From positions 6,224,212-6,288,211 of the forward strand of contig NC_031478.1 of assembly GCF_000006565.2 (NCBI RefSeq): 64,000 nucleotides of DNA, given 5' to 3'. The notes under the pieces are model-generated. The model did no database searches. It saw nothing but the letters and a program-made list of their open reading frames with translations, and was not told where the DNA came from. This DNA comes from Toxoplasma gondii ME49. Its lineage: Eukaryota > Apicomplexa > Conoidasida > Eucoccidiorida > Sarcocystidae. Position numbers and translations under genes: made by a program. Shown piece after piece: positions 1 through 11,400 of the stretch. The number at the start of each line of letters is the position of its first letter. The stretch's first letter is position 1.

Positions 1-1
1 G

Positions 2-1311
2 GTATCTGAAGACGCTTCTGGAACTTCAGGGACGTTTGAACCTTCCGAGGACTACTCCACTGTCGGATACCACGCAGCTTCGGCTGCGACTCAGGAGACG
101 CCCGGAACGGCTGCAGGGTCTGGCAGCTTCAAACGGTCTGCGAGTCCGCGAAAAGAAGCTCGAGTGAACCGACCGAAAGGCAGTGGCGCGGGCCGCACGA
201 TGTTTAGAGGCTCTGCAAGCCTGTTTCAGAGCTACAAGCAGCAGGTGAAGCAGGGCGACGAAGGCAGTCAAGAGCACCCGTTCTGTGAAATCCTCCGGCA
301 GGCGAACCCCGCAGGCCTTCACTTTCGTCTGAAATGCAGAAAGGAGGGCGTCTGCACTGGCGACGTTTTTGCACCCTGTACAGAGGGCAACGCAGGAGTT
401 CTGTGCAACAGGGTACGAAACCCAATCAAAACCTGACAACAGCGCGCCTCGAAGAGAGGCCAGGGGCAGATCTACGCGTGACCTGACGCAGCGGAAGAGT
501 GAACAAGCAGAAGGGAAGACTGGAACAGAGACGCATGGCTTCTCGATTCATGGAGACAAGGAAAAAGAGAGTCGACGATGCCCATGCCTTCTAGAGAGCA
601 AGCGAGAACTCGGAGAGATGAAACATTCTTGCGCCGAATGAAGGTTTTTTTGTCGTTCCTCGATTTCTTCGTGTCACTCTTTCTGTTCTTTTGTATCCTC
701 AATTATTTCTCTATCGGCGTTTCTTCCTTCGTTGATTTGTTTCTTCCCTCCTTTTCGTTTTTACCTGATTCCTTTCTGTTCCTGACTTGAGTGCTCTTCG
801 CTCCCTGCAGGCTTTGTTTCAAAGAGTCTGCGCCCCGTGGCAGTGCTCGCTGCTGTGTGGGACACAGGCCGCCGTCTCTTGTCCCCGTCTGAGCGTCAGC
901 AAGCTTCCCTCGGTTTCCGCTTTTGTTCAATTTTTCGGTCTTTTTCGGATCCCCGATTTTTCCCCGTATTCGATTTCTTCCATGGGGTGTCTGCAGTGCG
1001 CGAACGGCTTCACGATGCCTCTGGTTAAACCCACAGCTGGGAGCTGCACCAAGTGCAGCGCCGGCTTGATCGTCGTCCTCAGCTTGATGTTGCTCGTCCT
1101 CTGCTTCGTCGCCGGCCTGGCCGTCTGGATTGCGCGGGGCAACGACGCGAACAGCTACAATCGAAACATCATAGTCATTCGCATCGTCATCGTCCATCTT
1201 CAGTTGGTCAATCTCCTCAGGTTCGCCCTCGCTCTGACGGAACGCTCGGGGAACACACAGATGCAAACGCCTCCTCAAGTCGAGTTCTCTTTTTCGGTCT
1301 CCCGGGGGCCC

Positions 1312-1343
<32 letters not shown>

Positions 1344-1467
1344 AAATATATATACATATATGTATATATACAGAGAGAGATACTCAACAAATATTAAGTG
1401 TATAAATGCGGATAGTCAAGTGTGTCTGTGTCTATGCCGTGTGTATCTTCGCTTATCTATCAATCCA

Positions 1468-1502
<35 letters not shown>

Positions 1503-2283
1503 GTTTGTGTAGGAATACGTTGTCGCGTGTGTTTTGAACTTTTGTGCAGGAGGGGGAAAGATTTCTGCCGTTGGGGGTTCATACTGAGAGAGACGCGACA
1601 GTGTCAGGAATTCGAGAGGCGAATGAGGGAACATTCAGCAGCTGGGAGGGATTCGCGTACGCGGTCGGCACATCGCTGCATTTTTTCGTTTCTCAGAAAA
1701 TTCCCCGTTTCCGCTTGTTGACATGCATGTGTACGGAGGGCACAGATGCTAAGGCGTCAGTTTTTGTTTTATGGAATGGCATTCAGCACTGCCTAAGCTA
1801 GAAAACGCCGTTCTGGTGGGATGTACAGAGGGAGCTCTGACGGTGAGGAACAGAGGAAGCGTTTGACACCTCAGTTGATAACGCGCACGGATATGTTTAT
1901 CGCTACGCATCTACATATAAACGCGTCTCAAACAAACCATGCTTTTCTTTTCCGGAATGTTGTCGTCCTGGGATGAGCTCTTTCTTCTCGCTTCTCGATC
2001 CGTGCATGCAGTTTCCAGACAGTCTTTTTTCGTTTTTTTCCAGATTCAGAGCTTCGAGTGAAATGGACGCCGTCTCCAACCTCTGGAGTGTCCTCCTCCT
2101 GACTGTTCCCGTCGAAGCCTTCGTCGAGTGTATCGACACGGTGAGCTCGAAAGACAGAAGCACATGCGGATCCTTTCATGCCCAAATTCAGGTGCATGCA
2201 AATTCAGGTGCATGCAAATTCAGGTGCATGCAAATTCTGGTGCATGGATCCATACGAAGTGCGTATACATAAAAGCACGTATA

Positions 2284-2323
<40 letters not shown>

Positions 2324-5240
2324 CACGACCCCCTTCACCTCCAACCACCTTGAACCATAAAAATACTATACACATGTGTATGCTTATATCTATCTCTTTT
2401 TCTATATAGCCGTTTATATGTTGTTCTCTGTATGCGTGAGGGAAGTGTGTGAGAGTGTCAAAATCGATTGTTCCTGGTGTCGGTCTTTGCAGTGGACAGA
2501 CTGGTCGGGGACGACGTTTACGTTTGTTCTGCTGGGTCTGTTTTTCCCGGTCTTCAATCTCCTTTTTTCGCTGGCCATCGGTGCCATTTTGCGGCGTCTG
2601 CACGTCGCGAAGATGAAGCAAGAAATAACGCAGGCTGTGGAGGAAGACGTCTACTTGAATCCAGCATTCCACGGGGGCGTTGCCTTGGCCTGTGAGTCGC
2701 AAGAAAATAACGAGAGCGAACGAGAAAAAAGAAGGAAAACAGGACTGAAACTCACGTGGATTTCGAGCGACCAAACGCATCAATGCGTGCTAGGTCGATA
2801 GCTGGAAGGGCGCCTCGAAGCAGGCAGAGAAAAGGTGAAGCGACTCGGAGTTGCAGCCGTCTCCGTCGACTTCGAGAGATGGCGTTTTAAGTAGTCTTAG
2901 CCTCTCACAGGATGCCAAAGAGGAGGCGCATGCCGAATGTGTACGCAATGACCGATGACACACACACACACATATGGAAGAGTGTGTGCATTGCTTCAAA
3001 AGGAGCACATCCTCTCTCTTCCTCTCCGTGGCTGATTCTCTCTCTTTCTCTCTTTCCTTCTTCTCTTTTTCTTTCCATCTCTTTTTCTTTCGATCTCTTT
3101 TTCTTTCGATCTCTTTTTCTTTCGATCTCTTTTTCGTTCCATCTCTTTTTTTTTCTTCCTCCCTCATTCTATCCGTGTCTTCTTTCGCATTCTGTATCTA
3201 TCCTTCCCTCTGCCTTCCTCTTTCTCTCGCTCTCTTTCTCTCTCTTTCTCTCTCTTCTCTCTCTTCTCTTCTTGCCGTCTTCCTTCCTGTGTCTTTCTTT
3301 CTCTCCCTCTGTCTCGCTCCCTCGGTGGCTCTCCGCCTCCTGCGAGAGAATGTTTCATCTGCGCGCACATCTGTTCCTCTTTCTCTGTTTTTCTCCGGAG
3401 TTGGGGAGTGCAGCCGTCGTTTTTCTCTTCTCCCGTTGTTTCTGTTCTTCCTCCTCTGTGTCACGACTCTCTTGTTCTCTCTCTCTTTCCCTCTCGCGTT
3501 TCTCGCCTCTCCGGCTCCGTCTTCCTTTCGTTTCCTTTTGGCATGTTTACACTCTCCTCAACCTTTTCGTTTGTTTCTTCAGCTGAAATCTCGAGGGTAG
3601 CGCAGGTTGTCAGCTCGCGGCAAACACTGAGAATTTGGTTTCCAGATCCCGTGCACAGGAAACATTTCCCTGCGACTGTTTCGCCTTCGTCTCCCCTGTC
3701 TTTCAGCGTTAGCTCGCGAGGCTGAGGCGCGCAGGGAGAAGATCAAAGCTCGTGTGGCGAAGCGAGCAGAGGAAGCCGCAAGTCGGCGGAAAGGCGGAGC
3801 GGAGGGTCCAACTCGACCGGGGGCATTTGCGAAGAAGGCGAGAGGAAAGAACGAGAATCAGGAAGGCTTGCCGCGAGCGGCGATGGCTGCGCAAGACGTA
3901 CAGCAGCGCCGGGCGGCGCAGCAGCAGGCGAAGCTGCAGAAGAAGGAGAAGAAGAAGAAGAAAGTACGGGGCGACCGGGGATTCGAGCGACGCGTCGCCG
4001 TGCAGGAAAAGGAAGAACCTGCAGCAGACGCGTCGAAAGCCACCGACATGTGGACGGCGCAGGCTGCGCGGCGAGCCCTGCAGGCGCCGGAACCGTCGGA
4101 CTCGTACTACTCCAGCTCTTTTCACTCGTCAGAGCCGGTGCCGAGCAGCGCAGGGAGCAAGAAGTTTCAGGCTGAGGCGCAGCACGCAGCGACGCCCAGC
4201 GACCGCGGAGAGCAGGCGTCCCCACAGACAGAGGACGCGCGCGGAAGCGAGAGGGACGTTCATCTCGAGGAGGGAGGCGAGGAGGACGACCTCTCCGACG
4301 AGGGAGAAGACGACGAGGACATGCAGATGAAGCGAAAAAAAATCAAATCGGCGATGCCGCCCATGCACACCAGCGACTTGTACGGATACTGGAAGTGGGT
4401 CTTCGCCGTCTTCTTCGTTCTCCACTACTGCTGCCTCGTCACCATTGGCAAGTGCGCAGGATCCTGGTCGCGCTGAAGGACTCGAGGCCAAAGTGCAGAC
4501 GGACGGAACAGACGAATGAGCGAGAAGAAGAGCGAAGAAGAAAAGATGACGACAAGAGACGAGGAAGAGGAAAGAGAGAAGAAGAGGACAAGGGCAGAGG
4601 AAGAGGAAAGAGAGAAGAAGAGGACAAGGGCAGAGGAAGAGGAAAGAGAGAAGAAGAGGACAAGGGCAGAGGAAGAAGAAAGAGAGAAGAAGAGGACAAG
4701 GGCAAAGGAAGAGGAAAGAGAGAAGAAGAGGACAAGGGAAGAGGAGGAAAGAGAGAAGAAGAGGACAAGGGAAGAGGAGGTAAGCGAAGGAAAGAGAGAA
4801 GGGAAAGGAAAGAGAGAAGGGAGAGCAAGAGGAAAGAGGAGGAAAGAGGTGGAAAGAGAGAAGGGAGAGGAAAAGGCGCCCGCAGGTGTGTACGGTTTTC
4901 CAGGGTCCTGTTTGTCATTTTCTTCAGTCTCTTGTTCAAAGGCATTTTCTGCGTGACGGATGATGTGATTCCCGATGCGCCGTACAAGTTCCTCGCCGCA
5001 GACATCTCCGTCCCCTGCTCTTCAGCAGGGACATTCACGATCTGCGGAGCTGCCGGTCTCTTCCTGTGGCTAGTCCTCCTCCCTGCGGGCCATTTCTTCT
5101 TCATGTCCAGACGCCTTGGAGACGACATCTGGCTCACTGACCGGTGCGCAAAAATGCACGTTCTACAGACACATGCAGCCATACTTCCACGTGTGGTCAT
5201 GTATACATATATATACATATATATATATATATATACATAC

Positions 5241-5292
<52 letters not shown>

Positions 5293-5403
5293 GTACACAC
5301 TCATACATGAGGGTCTGCATGTGGCTGAATGTGTCCAAATGTTCTATAGATGTGTAAATGTATGTATATGCGCATATGTGTGCATAAACGTGTATATATA
5401 TAC

Positions 5404-5434
<31 letters not shown>

Positions 5435-5439
5435 CATAT

Positions 5440-5471
<32 letters not shown>

Positions 5472-8400
5472 GAGCAGGTAGATGTGTACGTGTTTGAACT
5501 TCGATATGCTTGTGCATTTCGCTGGTGTGTAGAGTCCGTGGGATCTACGGCCGTCCAGAGGTGCATGCACCTGACTTCCCGAGGACGTCTGTGGATGCAC
5601 AGCTACGTCGGGAGCTGGATGTGCATGCGTCAAGTATGCCCTGATGTATGAGTAGATGCGTGGATTGAGGAAACGCGTGTACCACCTGGGGATCGACTTG
5701 CATGCATGTCGTGAGTCCGACAAAGAGGGGAAGAGGCGAGAACGGAGCCGGCGGGCGGCTGGCTTTGGAGACATTCGGTCTTTCCACTTTGCACCACTTT
5801 CTGGTGTCGCTCTTTGTTCTCTGATTTGTGGTTTTGTCTGCGTCGTCTTTTCTCGATCTCTTGGTGTGCGTTTTTCCTTCATCTCGGGCCAACTGTTGTT
5901 TGCGTCGCTCTGCATGTGGAGCCTGGGTGTTCGCGGATTCCTCAGCGCTGTCTCCGGAGTTTTTTTTTTCGGCGAACTTCCTGGGTGTCGGCGTCTTGAG
6001 AGCGGTCCTTACCGCGCACTGCCTCGACGGTGCTTTTGCGTACACGGACTTTGCGATCCGCGGCCTTCTTTGCCTTTTCCTCAGATACTCTCTCTTCTGC
6101 TCTTGGCCTGTCTACGGTTTTCGCTCGGGATATCGGCTTACATACGGGTTGCAAATCGTCGCCGTCAATCTGGTCTTGGCCGTGACGTCGCTGCCTCTGA
6201 GTCACGGACGCTTGGTGCGCACCTACGAGGCCCCGGGCGGGATCGAGTTCTCCTTCTCCTCCGTGAAGCTTGTCACCTCTTCCCAGATCATCATCGCCAT
6301 CAACATCATCGGCGTCTACCTCGTCTTCCTCTTCATGTGCGGCAGTCAGAGGACGCAGAGCGCAGCCACAGAAGCAGAAACGGAGAACGAAGGGAAGGAG
6401 GAGAGAACAGAACGCGCAAAAGCGAGGAAGGAAAAAAGCCGGCCACGAGAGAGAAGTGAAACCAGACGAAGCCAAGAAGGCACATGGAAAACGCCGTAAA
6501 GAAAACGAGACAATGCGAGACACAAGCAAAGAATATATGCTTGAGGGAGCATCTGTCCGGCCGACTGCCTCCTCTCGGGGGGTCCCTCTTGTGTCTGCGC
6601 GGGTCGTTGCCTTGCCCGGATCGCCGGCATTTGGATGGTCGAGCGAGGAAACACACTCAAATGCTCTCAAACGTCTGAAACAACGGAAAGACATCACTCA
6701 AAAGAAAAGATGTCTCGATCCTCAAAAACTCCGTCTAGACAAGTCTCTCGCGACAGTGGCCGACAAGGTCCTTTTTCGTCTCGGTCAAACTGAGCCTTTT
6801 CGCATGCCGCTTGTCTTTCGCAGAGCGCACCCGTTCGAGCCGGCGAAATTTGTCCTCACTTCACACCTCGCTGTGTACGTGTGCGTCGGAGAGGCTGATG
6901 CGGGGAAGAAGTTTACCAGTGAAGGTTCCCAAGGCGCATGCAGGCCAGGCAGCTCCCAGAGATTTCCATGTTTTACCGAGATCTGCATGTTTACCTCGAG
7001 AGAAGGAAAGTGGACGTGAAAAAGATGTCATCCCACATGTGTGTACTTATCTGGACATTTGCATATATGGAAAAAGACGCTTGTCCATGTTTAGGCAGGA
7101 GCGATACATGCGTGTAGAGCGTCTTTCGCGTGTTTCCTCATAAATGTAGAAACATCGACTTGTCCCTCTAGACTGCAAAAACTTCTATTTGCGTATATAT
7201 ATATATATATATATTTATCTGTGTATATATACTTATTTATATATCTATATATGTACATATATATATGTATACGTGTAAAATGCATTTTGCCCGTTTTCGA
7301 TGTCTACATGTCGTCGACGGATGACGGGGTGGCGAATGGAGTGCGAAGGCGCTGTCTGTTCTCGGCATGGACTGCATGCAGCTGCCTTTCCTTTGAGCAA
7401 AAACCTGTGAAGAGTCTACTTTGCGTGCTTCATGTCTGATAAGTGGACGAGCTCTGATGTGGAGAGGAAGAATGTTTTTGATCTCGAAAGTCGAAGTATC
7501 TGTTCCTCTCAGAGGTTTCCTTCTGTCTCTTATTCCACTGACTCTCTCCCTCTCTGCCAGGTTCTCCTGCGTTTCGGCCATCTCCCTCTACGTTTACACG
7601 TACTACCAAAACATAGCGCCGGGGACAGATATTGCCATCGTAAGTTTCTTTCTCTTTTCCTTTTTCTGCACGTCGACTTCTCCCAACAGCTCAAGTCGGC
7701 GAGGGTGCGTTCGCTCTGCCTCTGCGTTTCCGGGGAAGGCGAGGACGAAGGAGGGCATCTCTTGCGGGAGGTCTCAAGCGCTCCTCCTCATCCCTTCGTC
7801 CCTGCTCGCCTTCCCTTATCGACCGATCGCACTTGTTCTCGTCGCAGGAAGTCGCTTTCTTACCTCGTTCGCACCACAGCTGTATGCCATGTTTTCTTCA
7901 TTGGACTGGGTCGAGCACTCCGAATGTCTCCACACTGGAATGCCGCGCACAAGGTTTCCCTTTGTCCCCCTTTTCTGAGCATGCATGTGGGCTGTCGTGC
8001 ACTGTAGTGGATGCGTCTGTTGACAACGCCCTCTCCGTCTTGTCCTGTCTCGTCTCTGCGTCATCTTCTTACTCTTTGCCAGCGGGTCTGTCATCTCCGC
8101 ACTGGTCACACTGTCTCCGTACTCCCTTGTTTGTGGCTGTGTCTCTCTTCGGTGTCTTTCGTCTCTTCTCTTCTCTGCCCTGTGCCCTCAAGAGTCTGCC
8201 GCTGTGGGGCAGAAAGCTAGTCCCTGGCCTCGATGCACAGAGGGCCTTCGTCGTAGATGCTCGCACAGTTTGTTTGTCTCAAAGTGGATCATCTCGCGAC
8301 GTCTCTGTTTTTCGTGAGCAGCTTGTAGACAGATGTCGCCCGTGAGAATGACGCTGGAGTGGCTCTCTTTCCTGTTTGCCTCGCTGGCGTCCATGTCTCA

Positions 8401-11400
8401 CCGCCGCCTGTCTCCTGTCTCCTCTCCTTTTGTCACCGCGTCTCCACTACGCACGCGCGAGAGAAGGTGAAAGTGAATGAACTGTGGGACATCAAAGAAG
8501 GCAGGTAGGAAACCCAGGCAAATCTTCAGCTGGGATTTCGCAGGTTCAGGTTTCCTTGGTTCTTCTGAATTCTCTCGGATTCGTCGCTTGTCGTTCGCCG
8601 TCGTCAGGGCATCGGCATCGTCGCGCTTCTTCTGCAGATCATTTTCTTCGTCTGCGCTGGCGTCTGCGCGTTGGTTGAGAGTGGGTATGTCACCTTAGTA
8701 GGCCTTCCTTTTTGTGTTGAGCAGCTCTCCGCCCGCTTGTCGCGCATGCCTCTCTGAGTCTTTTGTCGAGTCGCGAGGTGCCTGCCAAGGTGAAAGAGAC
8801 AAGCAGAAATTCACTGTGCAAACGCCGCAGTTCTCTAACTGGCTGCACTCGCAGTTCGTACTCCCCAGAAAAAGCCTATAAGGACGCCTGCGACGTGTAG
8901 CTTTCATTCGTTCAGCTGCTACCTGAATTCCGCGCCTTTCGCACAAACAGTGTTCTTTGTCTCTTCGTCGCGCTCGCGAATCAATCAAGGAAGCTGCGCC
9001 TGCAGGTGTCTAAAGAGAGCAGGGAAACTGAAAAAAGGAATTTCTGGAGGAGCACTTCGGTGCCTTCTCTCAGCCTATGGACGACAGTCCATCTCGCAGG
9101 AGAAAACGCGTCTAAAACAATGTCTGAACGGCACGATGAAATAAACGTAAAAGCGGCGTTTCGATGGCACATCAGATACGCAGTGTTCTCTGTGAAACCG
9201 GTCTCCCAAATAAAAGCGCTGAGAAAAAGGAGGCTTGCACTGACTGTAACACCCCGAGTGTATTACGCGTAGCTTCAAGCGCACAAGCAAAGTAGATCGC
9301 AGCTTAGCCTGTTTCTAGAACCTGTTCGCCCTCCCTCTCCCCCGAATCGGGATCCTTTTTGTCTCAGCCGCCGAGACATTTGCGCAGACGCTCATTTCTT
9401 CGTTTGACACAGAAGCTGCTTCCTTCTGCAGGTGGATGCCTCCGAGGAAAGCGAAGACGCGGGGTTGGGCCTCTACAGCGATCGTTTCTCGCGCAAAAAG
9501 ATTTGAATCGGGAAAAGGAAAACTCAGTTCAGACAATAAGATATCCATCTTTCAGTTTTCAAGCATCGACCTCGTTGGAGCGCAGGCGTCCTTCGTGGGA
9601 ATCAAGCGTTCACCGTCAAAAAGTTGAAAATCGGAACTGAACGGACACTAGAAAGATCTGCCTCTGTTACGCTCGTCTTCGTTGTTTGCAGGCTCGTCAA
9701 GCAAACTAGGAATCGAATCCCCTTCGTCGACAAGCTCCTTGCCGCGGCCTCCAACAAGATCAAAAGCACCGCCAAGTATCGAGCTCTCTATGGCGAGGAA
9801 GAAGAACAAGATTTGAAGGAACGCTGGGAGGCTCTCCGGTAGGACAGCAGGGCGTACAAACCTGGTCAGGAAACAAAAGGAAAGAAAGGGGAGGAGGCGC
9901 AGAGGAGGCCTTGAGGCTTAGGTTCGAAAGGTCCAAACAGTTCGTCAACAGACGATAATGTCCCTCAGGCCAGGGCAGATACGTACCCTAGCTCAAGACG
10001 AGGCTGGATCCCAGGATCCAGTTCAGGTTGTGACAGGCCTCTGTGGTGAAAGGGTCGATGGCAGACAGACAAAGAACGGCTCGTCTTTCCTTGACAGCTT
10101 GTTCCCTGACATTCAGGAGTGTGTTGTTACATGGGATGTGCGTCTCTGCGCCCGCGTCACACGTTTGAATAAGCAAGGTTTGCGTAAGCATGAGGGAGAC
10201 GATTCTGTGCGACGGGATGTTCGTCGGAGAGGAAAAGCGAAGACCTCTTCTCTCTGCTTTCTCCAGGAACTTTTGTGGGGAAGGGTGAGAGGCCTGTTCC
10301 GTGGTTGTGCTTTCGTCTGCTCCTTTCCTGTTGTCTTTCGATTTCGTTTCTTTCTCTCTCGTTCTTTGTGTCGCTCCATGCGTTCTGCTTCGTTCCCTGC
10401 GAGGCATGCTGTCGTCGTCTGCCATTCGCGCCTTTATCGTTCTTCTCGTTCTCAGCATGGACCGAGCCTCTAAAGAAGCGCAGCAAAACCAGCAGGCTCG
10501 ACACGCGCGACTGGGGATGGACGGCAAAGTGGACGAAGAGGTAGTCGTCGAGAGAGCAGCGATTCTTCGCCTGAGTTCCAAGACAGACCAAGTGGCTCTC
10601 CTGGAGGCTGTGACCTCGTGCAAGAGTGTTCCCCGCGTGAGCGAGAAGACCCGCTGAAGCCCAAAGGGAAGAAGGACGGTGAAGACGAGAAGAGAGCAAC
10701 AGAGGGAGAGAAACAGACTGGCAGAAAGAGAAGGAAGAGCAGACGAGGGGAAGTTGAAAGGAACAAGGAAGAAGAGCAGTGAGCACTTAAAGAGACAAAC
10801 GGCGTACAGGAGACCGGTAAAGGGGGCAACCGAAGAGCCGTGGTAGTGCTTAGCCTTTACATTTGCTGTTTTCAGGATTTGCTCCACTCAACGAAAACAT
10901 GTTGCATGCCTCCGTCTCTCTTCAGGAGCAAGCCCCGTAGACAAAGCGCCTTTCGAGTTCTGGACATCAAGACGCATTTGAATCACCAGACCTCGCGGGA
11001 GACTTTGTGCTGTGTCTCCGCCTACAGGTGTTGAGGTTTCCCTGGACGTTGGAGCACCGGCGCATGCATCTCGAGTTTTTCGCGTTTTTCTTTGCAGGCC
11101 TTGGCGGCGTTTGAGAGGCTGACGTTTTTCGAGACGTTTCCGACAATGGAGAGATTGGAAGCGCGGGCGGCGTTGGAGAAACTCGCGTTTGATGGCGACG
11201 AGGTGAGGCGGCAGCGAGTGGCTGTACGTCGCAGCAAAGCCGTCTGTGCAACTCTGGAAAAAAGTGCATGTGCTCCTCTCAGATCAAGGTTTTTTCTAGG
11301 ATGCCTTCTACTCGTTTTCAACACCCCTGCGCCTCACAGTCGGCAGTGAACAAAGAGACGACTTTGTTTTTTTCTCGCAACAAATGTAGAAAACGACTCG

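Larger units (their letters stand above)
997..8684 (+). other. Membrane-domain exons of the GCC/LamG protein
   Basis: Sub-feature of the first gene. Hydrophobic segments lie in the exon at 997-1220 (after CTKCSAGLI), 2044-2140 ([13 protein letters not shown]), 2493-2691 ([15 protein letters not shown]), the end of 3707-4451 ([12 protein letters not shown]), 4928-5143 ([16 protein letters not shown]), three in 6001-6336, then 7561-7639 and 8608-8684 ([14 protein letters not shown]). The exon at 3707-4451 first encodes a roughly 210-residue strongly charged loop. That loop is a Lys/Arg-rich coil with a run of lysines, then an acidic stretch, and is most likely cytosolic. Exon phases agree throughout this block. 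Confidence 0.7.

Noticed and set aside
1312..1512. Open frames rich in IYIYIY across (TA)n tracts (also near 5.2, 31.5, 33.2, 38.7 and 39.7 kb)
   Set aside because: These are translations of TA microsatellites in introns; flanking exons splice around them in phase.
4395..5566. Long frames on both strands over the purine repeat and TA tracts
   Set aside because: Low-complexity intronic DNA; the real exons 3707-4451 and 4928-5143 join in phase without it.
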